From Prevotellaceae bacterium UBA1746 (GTDB taxonomy: Bacteria; Bacteroidota; Bacteroidia; Bacteroidales; Bacteroidaceae): a DNA stretch of 64,000 nt. Both the position numbers and the translations under genes were made by a program. Below, in pieces: positions 1 to 8,594 of the stretch. The notes below the pieces were generated by a model. That model was not told where the DNA came from. It worked only from the letters and a program-made list of their open reading frames with translations, and ran no database searches. Location of the stretch: NCBI GenBank assembly GCA_002314875.1, contig DCHS01000052.1:222553-286552 (forward strand). The letters run 5' to 3'. Numbering within the stretch: position 1 is the stretch's first letter; the number at the start of each line of letters is the position of its first letter.

Positions 1-1
1 A

Positions 2-1978
2 GATATCGAAGAGGCAATCAAGGAGGGTATGCGACAGGAAGTAGAAGAGGTTGAGGCTATAACATCGAATCCTGCTGTTCCCGACTTCCAGAACACTATT
101 GTTTCGCTCTGCAAGACAGGAGAAATCCTCGAACGTGCAACAACGGTGATGTACAATCTCCTTTCCGCTGAGACCAACGATGAACTTGAGGCATTGGCGC
201 AGAAGATGTCACCGCTCCTTTCTGATCATTCCAGCAAAATTATGCTGAATGTAAAACTTTTTGAGCGTGTGAAGGCGGTTTATGAGCAGAGAAATGAGGA
301 TTCGTCCCTCGATGCAGAAGACCTGATGCTCCTTGAAAAGACCTACGACGGCTTCATCCGTTCAGGAGCAAATCTTCCTGAAGACAAGAAGGAGCGTTTC
401 TCTGAAATCAAGGCGGATCTTTCCCAACTTGTATTGCAGTTCAGCCAGAATAGGATAAAGGAGACGAATGACTATTTGCTTCATCTTACTGATGAGGCAG
501 ACCTTGCCGGCCTTCCAGAATCTCAACGTGAGGCTGCGGCACAGGCAGCAAAGGAGAAAGGTTACGAAGGCTGGGCGATTACCCTCAAGGCTCCTTCCAT
601 GCGTCCTTTTATTCAGTATTCGGAAAAGCGTGAATTGAGACGCCAGGTTTATATGGCGGCCAACACAACTTGTGCACGCGAAAATGACAGATGCAATTAC
701 GGGATTTGTGAGAAACTCATCAATCTCCGTTTGGAACTGGCTCAGTTGCTGGGTTATGAGACCTATGCTGATTATGTTCTGAAGAACAGAATGGCCAAGG
801 ATGTACCCCATGTAATGAACTTGCTCAACGACCTCATTGACCACTATTTCGAACACGCCAAGAAGGAAGTTGCTGCTGTCGAACAGTTTATGCAGGAGCA
901 ATTAGTTGCTGAGCATCAGGCTCCCACACGCTTGGAACCTTGGGACTTCATGCATTACGCCCATCTCCTCCAACTTCGCGATTATAATATCGATCCCGAG
1001 ATGGTGCGTCCTTATTTCCCATTGGAAAGTGTTATCAGCGGAGTCTTTGGTCTGGCAACGACACTCTACGGAATTACTTTCGTTGAAAATCCGGAAATAC
1101 CCGTTTACCATCCTGATGTAAAGGCTTACGATGTCATGGACAAGGACGGATCGTTCCTGGCTGTGCTCTATACCGATTTCTTCCCTCGTGAGGGCAAGCA
1201 GAGTGGTGCGTGGATGACTTCCTATCGTGAGCAGTGGATGGAAAATGGTGTTGACCATCGTCCCCATGTTAGTGTTACGATGAACTTCACAAAACCTACT
1301 CCGACGAAACCTGCACTTCTTACTCTCGAAGAAGTGGAGACTTTCCTGCATGAATTCGGCCACTCACTGCATGGTATGTTTGCGAGAACAAAATATGCGA
1401 GTCTATCAGGAACCAATGTTTATTGGGATTTCGTTGAACTCCCCTCTCAGTTTATGGAGAACTATGCGATGGAACCAGCTTTCCTCCGTACATTCGCCAA
1501 GCACTATCAGACGGGAGAAATCATTCCCGATGAATTGATAGAACGTGTTCGCAAGGCACGTAATTTCAATGTTGCTTACGGCTGTATCCGTCAGGTTAGT
1601 TTCGGCCTGCTCGATATGGGCTACTATACTCGTACGACTCCCGTTGATGCACCTATCGCCCAACTTGAAGAAGAAGCATGGCAACGTGTTCAACTTCTTC
1701 CGAAGGCTGAAGGTACCTGTATGACAGTCCAGTTTGGCCATATCATGGATGGCGGTTATTCTGCTGGTTATTACAGTTACAAGTGGGCAGAAGTCCTCGA
1801 TGCAGACGCCTTTGAAGCTTTCCGCGAGCGTGGAATGTTCAGCAGAGAAGTTGCTGATGATTTCCGTGAAAAGATTCTCTCAAAGGGTGGCTCCGTTCAT
1901 CCTCTTACCCTCTACCGTAATTTCCGTGGTCATGAAGCAACAATTGATGCGCTTCTTCACCGCGACGGACTCAAATAG
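2..1978 (+). CDS. dcp: M3 family metallopeptidase (peptidyl-dipeptidase Dcp type), 5' end cut by window
   Basis: Zinc oligopeptidase or peptidyl-dipeptidase that cleaves short peptides, probably in the cytoplasm or periplasm. The frame is open from the first complete codon at base 2. The residues before the ATG at base 29 fit the family's N-terminal pattern (IEEAIKEGMRQEVEEVEAI), so the true start lies outside the window and the ATG at 29 is internal. 658 residues are visible, close to the usual 680-700. The zinc motif HEFGH is at visible residues 450-454 (bases 1349-1363), inside the M3 signature FLHEFGHSLHGMF. The choice of Dcp rather than oligopeptidase A rests on overall resemblance, so the exact specificity is uncertain. 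The next gene on the same strand starts 59 bases after the stop. Confidence 0.93.
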   Translation, partial: DIEEAIKEGMRQEVEEVEAITSNPAVPDFQNTIVSLCKTGEILERATTVMYNLLSAETNDELEALAQKMSPLLSDHSSKIMLNVKLFERVKAVYEQRNEDSSLDAEDLMLLEKTYDGFIRSGANLPEDKKERFSEIKADLSQLVLQFSQNRIKETNDYLLHLTDEADLAGLPESQREAAAQAAKEKGYEGWAITLKAPSMRPFIQYSEKRELRRQVYMAANTTCARENDRCNYGICEKLINLRLELAQLLGYETYADYVLKNRMAKDVPHVMNLLNDLIDHYFEHAKKEVAAVEQFMQEQLVAEHQAPTRLEPWDFMHYAHLLQLRDYNIDPEMVRPYFPLESVISGVFGLATTLYGITFVENPEIPVYHPDVKAYDVMDKDGSFLAVLYTDFFPREGKQSGAWMTSYREQWMENGVDHRPHVSVTMNFTKPTPTKPALLTLEEVETFLHEFGHSLHGMFARTKYASLSGTNVYWDFVELPSQFMENYAMEPAFLRTFAKHYQTGEIIPDELIERVRKARNFNVAYGCIRQVSFGLLDMGYYTRTTPVDAPIAQLEEEAWQRVQLLPKAEGTCMTVQFGHIMDGGYSAGYYSYKWAEVLDADAFEAFRERGMFSREVADDFREKILSKGGSVHPLTLYRNFRGHEATIDALLHRDGLK

Positions 1979-1998
1979 TTAGTTTTTTCTACATTGTA

Positions 1999-2018
1999 CT
2001 CGAGGCACTCGCCTTGAG
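1999..2018. repeat. short intergenic hairpin (8-bp stem, ACTC loop)
   Basis: CTCGAGGC and GCCTTGAG pair (one G.T wobble) around a four-base ACTC loop between the M3 peptidase stop and the deaminase start. No T-run follows it, so it is not an obvious terminator. It resembles other short hairpins in gaps of this window (25888, 44086, 52587). Confidence 0.6.
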
Positions 2019-2037
2019 AAAAGAATGCAACAACAAT

Positions 2038-2454
2038 ATGGAAACCAATTCTCTTCTCGACCGCCGTTATCTTCGCATGGCGAAAATCTGGGCAGAAAAC
2101 TCCTACTGCAAGCGTCGTCAGGTAGGCGCACTCATCGTTAAGGACAAAATGATTATCAGTGATGGTTACAACGGAACCCCTTCTGGCTTTGAAAATGTTT
2201 GCGAAGAAGATGGTGTGACTAAGCCCTATGTTCTTCATGCTGAAGCCAATGCCATCACGAAAATTGCGCGAAGTGGTAATAATGCTGATGGGGCCACATT
2301 GTATGTAACGGACGAACCTTGCATTGAGTGTTCAAAACTCATCATTCAGTCCGGTATTCGCCGTGTTATCTTTGCCCGCGAGTATCGCCTTCATGATGGA
2401 CTTGAACTCTTGAAGAGAGCAAAAATTGATGTTCAGTTCTTACCAACAGAATAA
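2038..2454 (+). CDS. dCMP deaminase family protein (ComEB-like)
   Basis: Zinc-dependent deaminase that converts dCMP to dUMP for thymidylate synthesis, in the cytoplasm. The 138-residue protein carries the HAEAN zinc and proton-shuttle motif and the second zinc motif PCIEC. Both match the cytidine/deoxycytidylate deaminase fold. The segment RRQVGALIVKDKMIISDGYN is typical of the bacterial dCMP deaminase/ComEB group. The frame is also open upstream to a TTG at 2014. I chose the ATG at 2038 because homologs begin just before the LLDRRYLRMA block. It sits between the M3 peptidase and the S41 protease, 13 bases before the latter, and is probably co-transcribed with it. Confidence 0.92.
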   Translation: METNSLLDRRYLRMAKIWAENSYCKRRQVGALIVKDKMIISDGYNGTPSGFENVCEEDGVTKPYVLHAEANAITKIARSGNNADGATLYVTDEPCIECSKLIIQSGIRRVIFAREYRLHDGLELLKRAKIDVQFLPTE

Positions 2455-2467
2455 TAAACGGTAAATT

Positions 2468-4240
2468 ATGAAACGCAATTCATCCCGTTTTCTTCCGATT
2501 TATATTGCTCTTGCGGTAATCGTTGGAATTTATGTCGGCAATTTCTATGCTACACATTTCAGCGGACACCGTGTGAGCCTGATAAACACGTCCAGCAACA
2601 AACTCAGCGATTTGTTGCACATCATTGACGATCAATATGTTGACTCCGTTAACATCAATGATCTCGTAGAACGTTCGCTCCCTCAGATTCTGAAGGAGCT
2701 AGATCCTCATTCTACCTATATCAGTGCAGCGGATGTTGAGAGTGAGATGCAGTCCCTCAAAGGAAGTTTCTCTGGTATTGGTGTTCAATTCACGATTTTT
2801 GAAGACACCGTTCGCGTCGTAAAGGTGATCAAGGGTGGACCTTCAGAGCGTGTAGGCTTGCATGCTGGTGACCGTATCGTCGGTGTCGATGGAAAAATCT
2901 ATGCGGGTAAGACCGTCCTCACTAAGGAGGAAACTGTAAAGGTTCTCAAAGGTCCCCAGGGCAGTACGGTAAAAGTTAAGATCAAGCGCGACGGCACTGA
3001 CAAACTTTTAGACTATGAGATTGTTCGTGGTACCGTTCCTGTTAAGAGTATCGATGCCTTTTATATGATAGATGATGTGACCGGTTATATCCGCATCAAT
3101 ACCTGGGGCGATACAACTTATTCGGAATTCCTTAGTGCGATGTCTTCTTTGAATACCAAGGGCTTACAGAACTTGATTCTCGATCTTCGTGGAAACCTCG
3201 GTGGTTATCTTGAGGCCGCTGTTCAGGTAACCAACGAATTCCTTCCCAAGAATCGTCTCATTGTCTATACTCAGGGTCGTACTTTCCCCCGTGAAGACTA
3301 TAAGAGTGATGGTCGTGGCAGTTTCCAGAATCTTCCCCTCGTCGTCCTTGTAGATGAAACCAGTGCGTCTGCCAGCGAGATTTTTGCCGGTGCTATGCAA
3401 GATAATGATCGTGCTACGATTGTTGGTCGTCGTACCTTTGGAAAGGGTCTCGTTCAGGTTCCCATTCAGTTCCGTGACGGCAGTATGATTCGCTTGACCC
3501 GTGCTCGTTATTATACGCCTTCTGGTCGCTGTGTTCAGAAGCCCTATACACCGGGTGATGAGACAAATTATGACAATGATTTGTTGCAGCGTGCAGAAGC
3601 TGGTGAGTATTTCACTTCTGACAGTATCAAGACAAGTGGTGAGAAATATCATACTACCTTGGGCCGTGTCGTTTATGGCGGTGGAGGTATCATTCCTGAT
3701 ATGTTCATCAGCCGCGATACTATAGGCTATACAACTTATTTCAAGGAGGTTATCCTTACCGAACAGCTGGCCATGTTTGCTTACTGGTTCGTAGATAAGA
3801 ATCGCGACAAACTCAGTAAATTAGAGAGTTATAACGAAGTTGTCGGCTATCTGCGTAAGCATGACGTTGTGGAGAGTTTCGCCTCCTACGCGGAAAAGCA
3901 TGGTACAAAGCGTCGTAACCTGATGATCAGAACTTCGCACAATCTCCTTGAGCGTTTCCTCACGAGTTATATCCTCTCCGATATAATGGATACGCAGGAT
4001 GCCGTTGAATATACTAATCTTACCGATCCCGCTGTTCAAAAAGCTCTTGAAATAATGAACAACGGAGAAGCTTTCCCGAAAAATGAACAAGGAACAACTC
4101 AGAAATCAGATAAGGAGTCTAAAAAGACAGCTTTCTTTACTGGATTTGGAGCAAGTGGACCAACACCTCGAATCGCTCCTTCTCCATTTGCCTGGTTTCC
4201 AACAAGCAGAAACCGTTCTCTTTTATGCATCTTTGGCTGA
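2468..4240 (+). CDS. S41 family C-terminal processing peptidase (CtpA/Prc type)
   Basis: Periplasmic serine protease that trims or degrades envelope proteins, with a Ser-Lys dyad. Visible parts: an N-terminal membrane anchor or uncleaved signal (residues 10-28), a PDZ domain (about 98-180), and the S41 catalytic domain. The domain contains LRGNLGGYLEAAVQ (240-253), the serine-bearing segment ETSASASEIFAGA (297-309) and the catalytic lysine in FGKG (Lys326). The 590-residue frame runs 158 bases into the next gene. The last 52 residues (from about 539) are therefore read out of frame through the cyclo-ligase gene, are low in complexity and probably carry no domain. The alternative, a lost stop codon, is discussed in the findings. 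The start is the ATG at 2468, 13 bases after the deaminase stop. Confidence 0.93.
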   Translation: MKRNSSRFLPIYIALAVIVGIYVGNFYATHFSGHRVSLINTSSNKLSDLLHIIDDQYVDSVNINDLVERSLPQILKELDPHSTYISAADVESEMQSLKGSFSGIGVQFTIFEDTVRVVKVIKGGPSERVGLHAGDRIVGVDGKIYAGKTVLTKEETVKVLKGPQGSTVKVKIKRDGTDKLLDYEIVRGTVPVKSIDAFYMIDDVTGYIRINTWGDTTYSEFLSAMSSLNTKGLQNLILDLRGNLGGYLEAAVQVTNEFLPKNRLIVYTQGRTFPREDYKSDGRGSFQNLPLVVLVDETSASASEIFAGAMQDNDRATIVGRRTFGKGLVQVPIQFRDGSMIRLTRARYYTPSGRCVQKPYTPGDETNYDNDLLQRAEAGEYFTSDSIKTSGEKYHTTLGRVVYGGGGIIPDMFISRDTIGYTTYFKEVILTEQLAMFAYWFVDKNRDKLSKLESYNEVVGYLRKHDVVESFASYAEKHGTKRRNLMIRTSHNLLERFLTSYILSDIMDTQDAVEYTNLTDPAVQKALEIMNNGEAFPKNEQGTTQKSDKESKKTAFFTGFGASGPTPRIAPSPFAWFPTSRNRSLLCIFG

Positions 4241-4631
4241 TGAGGTGCCGACCTTAACTTTTCTCGAACGACACTATAAGGAAAAGCATTTTGTTTTACC
4301 TTGTGTCGTTGGTGATGACCTTGAACTTCGCCAATATACTGGTCCTGAGGATTTGGAAATAAAAGGGAAATTCCATATCCCGGAACCCGTCGGGCCACTT
4401 TTTACGGATTACGCGTCCATCCAGTTGGCACTTATACCTGGAATGGCCTTTGATGGTGAAGGGCATCGTTTAGGGCGAGGTAAGGGTTACTATGACCGCT
4501 TTCTTTCTCATCCCGCCTTTACTAAGATTCCCAAGGTTGGTCTCTGCTTTGATTTTCAGCTGGTTCCCTCTGTTCCCTGTGAATCTCACGACCTTCCTAT
4601 GGACCAAGTCCTCGTTCTACCCACAGTTTAG
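4083..4631 (+). CDS. 5-formyltetrahydrofolate cyclo-ligase
   Basis: ATP-dependent conversion of 5-formyl-THF (folinate) to 5,10-methenyl-THF, which returns this folate form to one-carbon metabolism. 182 residues is normal for the family. The N-terminal helical region (KEQLRNQIRSLKRQL) is followed by the family signature: IPGMAFDGEGHRLGRGKGYY at 118-137 includes the nucleotide-binding GRGKGYYDRF block. The start ATG at 4083 lies inside the end of the S41 protease frame, in a different reading frame (158-base overlap). Starting later would remove the conserved N-terminal helix, so the overlap is probably real. Translation is likely coupled to the protease gene. Confidence 0.93.
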   Translation: MNKEQLRNQIRSLKRQLSLLDLEQVDQHLESLLLHLPGFQQAETVLFYASLADEVPTLTFLERHYKEKHFVLPCVVGDDLELRQYTGPEDLEIKGKFHIPEPVGPLFTDYASIQLALIPGMAFDGEGHRLGRGKGYYDRFLSHPAFTKIPKVGLCFDFQLVPSVPCESHDLPMDQVLVLPTV

Positions 4632-4669
4632 CATTGTCTCTGAAACGCTCGCCTCAAGTTTAATTTTTC

Positions 4670-5920
4670 ATGTCTCGCATAACAGTCCTTCTCCTTTTTT
4701 TCAGCTTTGCTCTTCTTTCATGCCAGAAAAAAGAAGAGCCTAAAGGCTCGTCAATGAGCAGTATTTTTGCGAAGAAGAAGGTTGTAACTGACGGAAACTA
4801 CGATCTTGAGAGTATCCGAAAAGGAGGAGAACTGATAATCGCGACGATTTCCGGTCCAGAAACCTACTACGATTACCGTGGCTTGTCCATGGGTTTACAG
4901 TATGCTTTGGCCTCAAACTTTGCAGGCTCAGAAGGAGTCATTGTTCGAGTAGAGGTGGCTAAAGACAGTACAGCTCTTGTTGATATGCTCAAGAAAGGTG
5001 AGGTTGATATGATCGCCTATCCTTTGAGCGACTCCTATTTGAAAGAGCAAGGCCTTGTACCAGCCGGTTACAGCAAGAAAGGTTCTTGGGCAGTTCGTTC
5101 CAATGCTAAAGATTTGGCCCTTGCCCTTGATGACTGGTATGAAGAGGGCATGGAAGAGAAAGTCAAGAAGGAGGAGGTAGAGCGTGTGAAACAAAGCCGT
5201 CACGTTACTCGCCATGCGCAGTCTGTCTTTCTTAGCCGTGAGCGCGGAGTTATTTCTATTTATGACAATCTCTTTAAAGAAGCACAGTCTGTTACAGGTT
5301 GGGATTGGCGCTTGATTGCTGCACAATGTTATCAGGAAAGTGCCTTTGACCCCAATGCCCGTTCATATGTAGGTGCACAAGGTCTGATGCAGATTATGCC
5401 TTCTACGGCAAAAGGTCTTGGACTGACTCCAGCTGAAGTCTGGCAACCTGAAAAGAATGTTAATGCCGCTGCACGTTGTATCGTTGGTCTTACAAATAAT
5501 TTGAAGGATGTTCAAGATCCCAACGAACGCCTCAAATTTGTTTTGGCTAGTTACAATGGTGGACTGGGCCATGTTCGTGATGCCATGGCATTAGCAAGGA
5601 AATATGGCCGCAATCCCCAGCGCTGGGATGATGTGGCACCTTATATCCTGGGCCTCCAGACTCCGCAATACTATCGTGATCCTGTTGTAAAACATGGTTA
5701 CATGATTGGCTCAGAAACAGCAGGTTATGTTCACAATATTCTGTTGCGTTGGCAGGAATACGGTGGTCGTGTTGCTATTACTCATGCCCCTCAACTTCCT
5801 GGTGCTTCGGGTTCGTCTAATAATAGTTCTTCTTCTCAGCGAACCCGTCCTAACCGCTATTCATCTGGCACGAAAATCCTCAGTGCCGACGATCCTTCCT
5901 TTAATCAGATGGACCAATAA
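4670..5920 (+). CDS. MltF-like lipoprotein lytic murein transglycosylase with shortened solute-binding domain
   Basis: Predicted lipoprotein enzyme that cleaves peptidoglycan glycan strands non-hydrolytically. The signal sequence ends in a lipobox, LLSC, with Cys18 as lipidation site. Residues about 45-145 resemble part of a family-3 solute-binding domain. A charged linker (about 155-185) leads to an SLT (goose-lysozyme-like) domain at about 195-360, with catalytic Glu223 in YQESAFDPNA, then GLMQIMPSTA and ASYNGGLGH. The C-terminal tail (about 380-416) is Ser/Asn-rich. Enterobacterial MltF has a solute-binding part of roughly 230 residues. Here only about 100 are present, so ligand binding may be lost. 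The next gene, a TPR membrane protein, begins 6 bases after the stop, so the two are probably an operon. Confidence 0.88.
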   Translation: MSRITVLLLFFSFALLSCQKKEEPKGSSMSSIFAKKKVVTDGNYDLESIRKGGELIIATISGPETYYDYRGLSMGLQYALASNFAGSEGVIVRVEVAKDSTALVDMLKKGEVDMIAYPLSDSYLKEQGLVPAGYSKKGSWAVRSNAKDLALALDDWYEEGMEEKVKKEEVERVKQSRHVTRHAQSVFLSRERGVISIYDNLFKEAQSVTGWDWRLIAAQCYQESAFDPNARSYVGAQGLMQIMPSTAKGLGLTPAEVWQPEKNVNAAARCIVGLTNNLKDVQDPNERLKFVLASYNGGLGHVRDAMALARKYGRNPQRWDDVAPYILGLQTPQYYRDPVVKHGYMIGSETAGYVHNILLRWQEYGGRVAITHAPQLPGASGSSNNSSSSQRTRPNRYSSGTKILSADDPSFNQMDQ

Positions 5921-5926
5921 AAATCT

Positions 5927-7540
5927 ATGAAACACCTTCTTTTTCTTTCTGCTTTTATTTTCTTTGCTCTTTCTCTTCAAGCCCAGAACTTGGAAGGAAA
6001 GAGCAATGCTGACCTTCTTAAAGAGCTCGATGAAATTATCGCTCAAAAACTGGACTACCGCACGGTTTATATTGAAAAAATTGATAGCCTTAAGCGTTGC
6101 GCCAGTCGTCAGTCCATGAAGGTTCGCGGTGAAACATACCATAAGATTTTCCATTCTTATGTAAACTTGCAGACCGATAGTGCGATGGCCTATCTAAACA
6201 AAATGGAGAGTCTTCCTCAGATGGATGATGACCTGGAATATGCTTTCAAAACCAAACTCTGCCGCGCTCAGATTTTAGGCGTTATGGGTCTGTATAGCAG
6301 TGCTGTACATACTTTAGAGGAGGTAAAGAGCGAAGGAAGATCTCCCGAATTGCTTTTGAACTACTATCAGGTCTGCCGTTCGGTTTACGGATGGATGGTA
6401 GACTTTGGTGAAATTGCAGATCAGCAGGGACATTATCTGGATTTGACGCAGCAGTATCGCGATAGCATTATCTCTGTTCAGCAACCTAGTATTAACCGTT
6501 CCATCGTTGAGGCAGACCGTTTCATTGTATTAGGAGAACTGGCAAAGGCAAAGTCAATCAGTGAGTCTTGCCTTGCTAAAGCGGATGCTTTGCAGAGCTG
6601 TTATCTTGACATTATCCTTGCAGATATTGCAAAAGCCGAAGGTTCCCACAAAGATGAGATACGTTATCTCACTCAGGCAGCAATCGGTGACTTAAAACGT
6701 GGTGTAACAGAATATAGTGCGTTAGGCCGTTTGGCGGTACTGCTTTCTGAGGAAGGTGATACGGAACGCGCCTATGAGTATCTTATCTGTGCTATGGAAG
6801 ACGCTGTTTACTGTAAAGCTCGTTTGCGTTCTCTCGAGGCGTCAACGGTGTTCCCGATTATTGAACGTGCTCATCAGGCAAAAATGAAAGAGCGTACTCG
6901 TAGAAATATAGTATTTTACTGTATCATAGGTCTTTTCATCTTGCTTCTTTCTGGCCTTATTATTTATTTGAAAAATAGAAATAAGCAGTTGGCAGAAACC
7001 CGCCAAATGCTCGCAAAGTCTATTGAAGATCAGAAGGTTGTAAATGAGACGCTTCGCCATGTAAACAATCAGTTGTTGCATTCTGATAAAGCCAAGGAAA
7101 CCTATGTTGCCCGCTATCTGGAAAGATGCCGTGGGTATATCGGAACCATGGAGGAACGTCGTAAGCATTTCCTTCGTCTGCTGAAAAACCGTCAGTATGA
7201 GGAACTTCAGAATGCATTGAAAAGTGATACCCAGATTACGGAGGAAGAACAGAGTTTCTACGCTGATTTCGACGATGCATTCTTGACGCTATATCCCAAC
7301 TTTATTACCCATTTCAATGCTTTGCTGCAGCCCGATGCCCAGATTATCTTAAAACATGACGAACTGCTGAATACTGAACTCCGTATTTTTGCTCTTATCC
7401 GATTGGGTATTACGGATAGTACCCGCATCGCACACTTCCTCAACTATTCTCTTCCCACTATTTATAGTTATCGTTCACGCCTCAGAAATAAGAGCATTTA
7501 CAGCAAGGAAGAATTTGATGTAAAAATCATGGAATGCTGA
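5927..7540 (+). CDS. TPR-containing transmembrane protein, DUF6377 type, putative regulator
   Basis: The protein begins with a signal peptide (LFFLSAFIFFALSLQAQ), followed by a helical TPR-like periplasmic part of about 300 residues. A single membrane span lies near residues 324-348, then a coiled stretch (KQLAETRQMLAKSIEDQK) and a cytoplasmic C-terminal region. The end (LRIFALIRLGITDSTRIAHF to RSRLRNKS) resembles a helix-turn-helix of the kind at the end of Bacteroidetes TPR membrane regulators. The architecture suggests a one-component sensor that spans the inner membrane, but no ligand or target can be read from the sequence. It lies 6 bases behind the lytic transglycosylase, so it may respond to wall state (inference). 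A hairpin plus T-run follows the stop codon. Confidence 0.8.
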   Translation: MKHLLFLSAFIFFALSLQAQNLEGKSNADLLKELDEIIAQKLDYRTVYIEKIDSLKRCASRQSMKVRGETYHKIFHSYVNLQTDSAMAYLNKMESLPQMDDDLEYAFKTKLCRAQILGVMGLYSSAVHTLEEVKSEGRSPELLLNYYQVCRSVYGWMVDFGEIADQQGHYLDLTQQYRDSIISVQQPSINRSIVEADRFIVLGELAKAKSISESCLAKADALQSCYLDIILADIAKAEGSHKDEIRYLTQAAIGDLKRGVTEYSALGRLAVLLSEEGDTERAYEYLICAMEDAVYCKARLRSLEASTVFPIIERAHQAKMKERTRRNIVFYCIIGLFILLLSGLIIYLKNRNKQLAETRQMLAKSIEDQKVVNETLRHVNNQLLHSDKAKETYVARYLERCRGYIGTMEERRKHFLRLLKNRQYEELQNALKSDTQITEEEQSFYADFDDAFLTLYPNFITHFNALLQPDAQIILKHDELLNTELRIFALIRLGITDSTRIAHFLNYSLPTIYSYRSRLRNKSIYSKEEFDVKIMEC

Positions 7541-7544
7541 GTCC

Positions 7545-7568
7545 TCTTTTCATAAGAAAAGATTTTTT
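7545..7568 (+). terminator. intrinsic terminator after the DUF6377 gene
   Basis: TCTTTTC and GAAAAGA form a 7-bp stem around ATAA and are followed directly by six T residues. It starts 4 bases after the stop codon and separates this unit from dapA. Confidence 0.75.
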
Positions 7569-7609
7569 GAAGATAGTCTGCTTTTGGTCGATATATTTTG
7601 TGGATTTTC

Positions 7610-7640
7610 TTGCATAGTCAAGAATAAGTTCGTATTTTTG
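7610..7640 (+). promoter_or_regulatory. predicted dapA promoter (Bacteroidetes -33/-7)
   Basis: TATTTTTG at 7633-7640 matches the TAnnTTTG -7 element. TTG at 7610-7612 lies 20 bases upstream as a partial -33 element. The ATG of dapA follows 67 bases later, and a terminator precedes it. Confidence 0.6.
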
Positions 7641-7707
7641 CACATCGAAAACTTATCATTATCTTACACACAAAACTAACACCAATTAGCGTACTCTTAT
7701 ACTTCTT

Positions 7708-8592
7708 ATGAGAACAAACATATTCAAAGGCCTCGGCGTTGCTGTTATTACTCCTTTTACACCCGAAAAGAACATTGATTTCCATACTCTTCGTGAGAAC
7801 ATCGAATTTTTAATAGAAGAGGGTGGTGTAGATTTCCTTTGTGTTCTGGGAACAACGGCAGAGACTCCTACGTTGACCACAGAAGAGAAGGAAATGATCA
7901 TGGAGACTTTTGTAGAAACAGTTCATGGCCGTGTTCCCTTGATGTTGGGTTGTGGAGGCAATAATACCCGTGCAGTCTGCCAGTATCTTGAAACTGCAAA
8001 TCTCGATGGTTTCGATGGAGTATTGATTGTTACTCCTTATTATAACAAGCCGACTCAGGAAGGTCTTTTCCAGCACTATGTTGCTGTAGCAGATGCTTCA
8101 CCACTTCCTGTTATTCTTTATAATGTTCCTGGCCGTACAGGTGTGAATCTCTCTGCTGACACTGTTATTCGTATTGCAGAAGAATGCCAGAATGTTGTAG
8201 CTATCAAGGAGGCAAGTGGTTTCATTCCTCAGATTGACCGAATCTTAGCCGATGCTCCTGATGGTTTTGAAGTCATCAGTGGTGATGATGGCTTGAATTT
8301 CGAAATGCTTAATCTTGGTGCTACTGGTGTTATCTCAGTAGTGGCAAATGCTTTTCCCTTCGAGGTAGGTCAGCTCGTACATGATACGCTTGAAGGTGAT
8401 TTGAGCGCGGCTCTTGATACTCACCGCCGTTTTCTGAACATCTATCGTCTTGCATTCTGCGAAGGAAATCCTAGTGGAGTCAAGGCCATGATGGCACAAA
8501 AGGAAATGTGTCTTAACGAACTTCGTCTCCCTCTCGTTCCCGTCAGTGAGACCACTGAGGCCAAGATCATTGACGCGTTGAGCAACTTTTAG
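7708..8592 (+). CDS. dapA: 4-hydroxy-tetrahydrodipicolinate synthase
   Basis: Condenses pyruvate with aspartate semialdehyde, the first committed step of the diaminopimelate/lysine pathway, in the cytoplasm. The 294-residue TIM-barrel protein shows the substrate-binding GTTAETPTL segment, the catalytic tyrosine in LYNVPGRTGVN, and the Schiff-base lysine at about residue 167 in AIKEASG. The C-terminal part keeps GNPSGVKAMM. It is the first gene of a new unit with its own promoter. The porin gene begins 2 bases after the stop. Length and motifs make the assignment firm. Confidence 0.97.
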   Translation: MRTNIFKGLGVAVITPFTPEKNIDFHTLRENIEFLIEEGGVDFLCVLGTTAETPTLTTEEKEMIMETFVETVHGRVPLMLGCGGNNTRAVCQYLETANLDGFDGVLIVTPYYNKPTQEGLFQHYVAVADASPLPVILYNVPGRTGVNLSADTVIRIAEECQNVVAIKEASGFIPQIDRILADAPDGFEVISGDDGLNFEMLNLGATGVISVVANAFPFEVGQLVHDTLEGDLSAALDTHRRFLNIYRLAFCEGNPSGVKAMMAQKEMCLNELRLPLVPVSETTEAKIIDALSNF

Positions 8593-8594
8593 AA

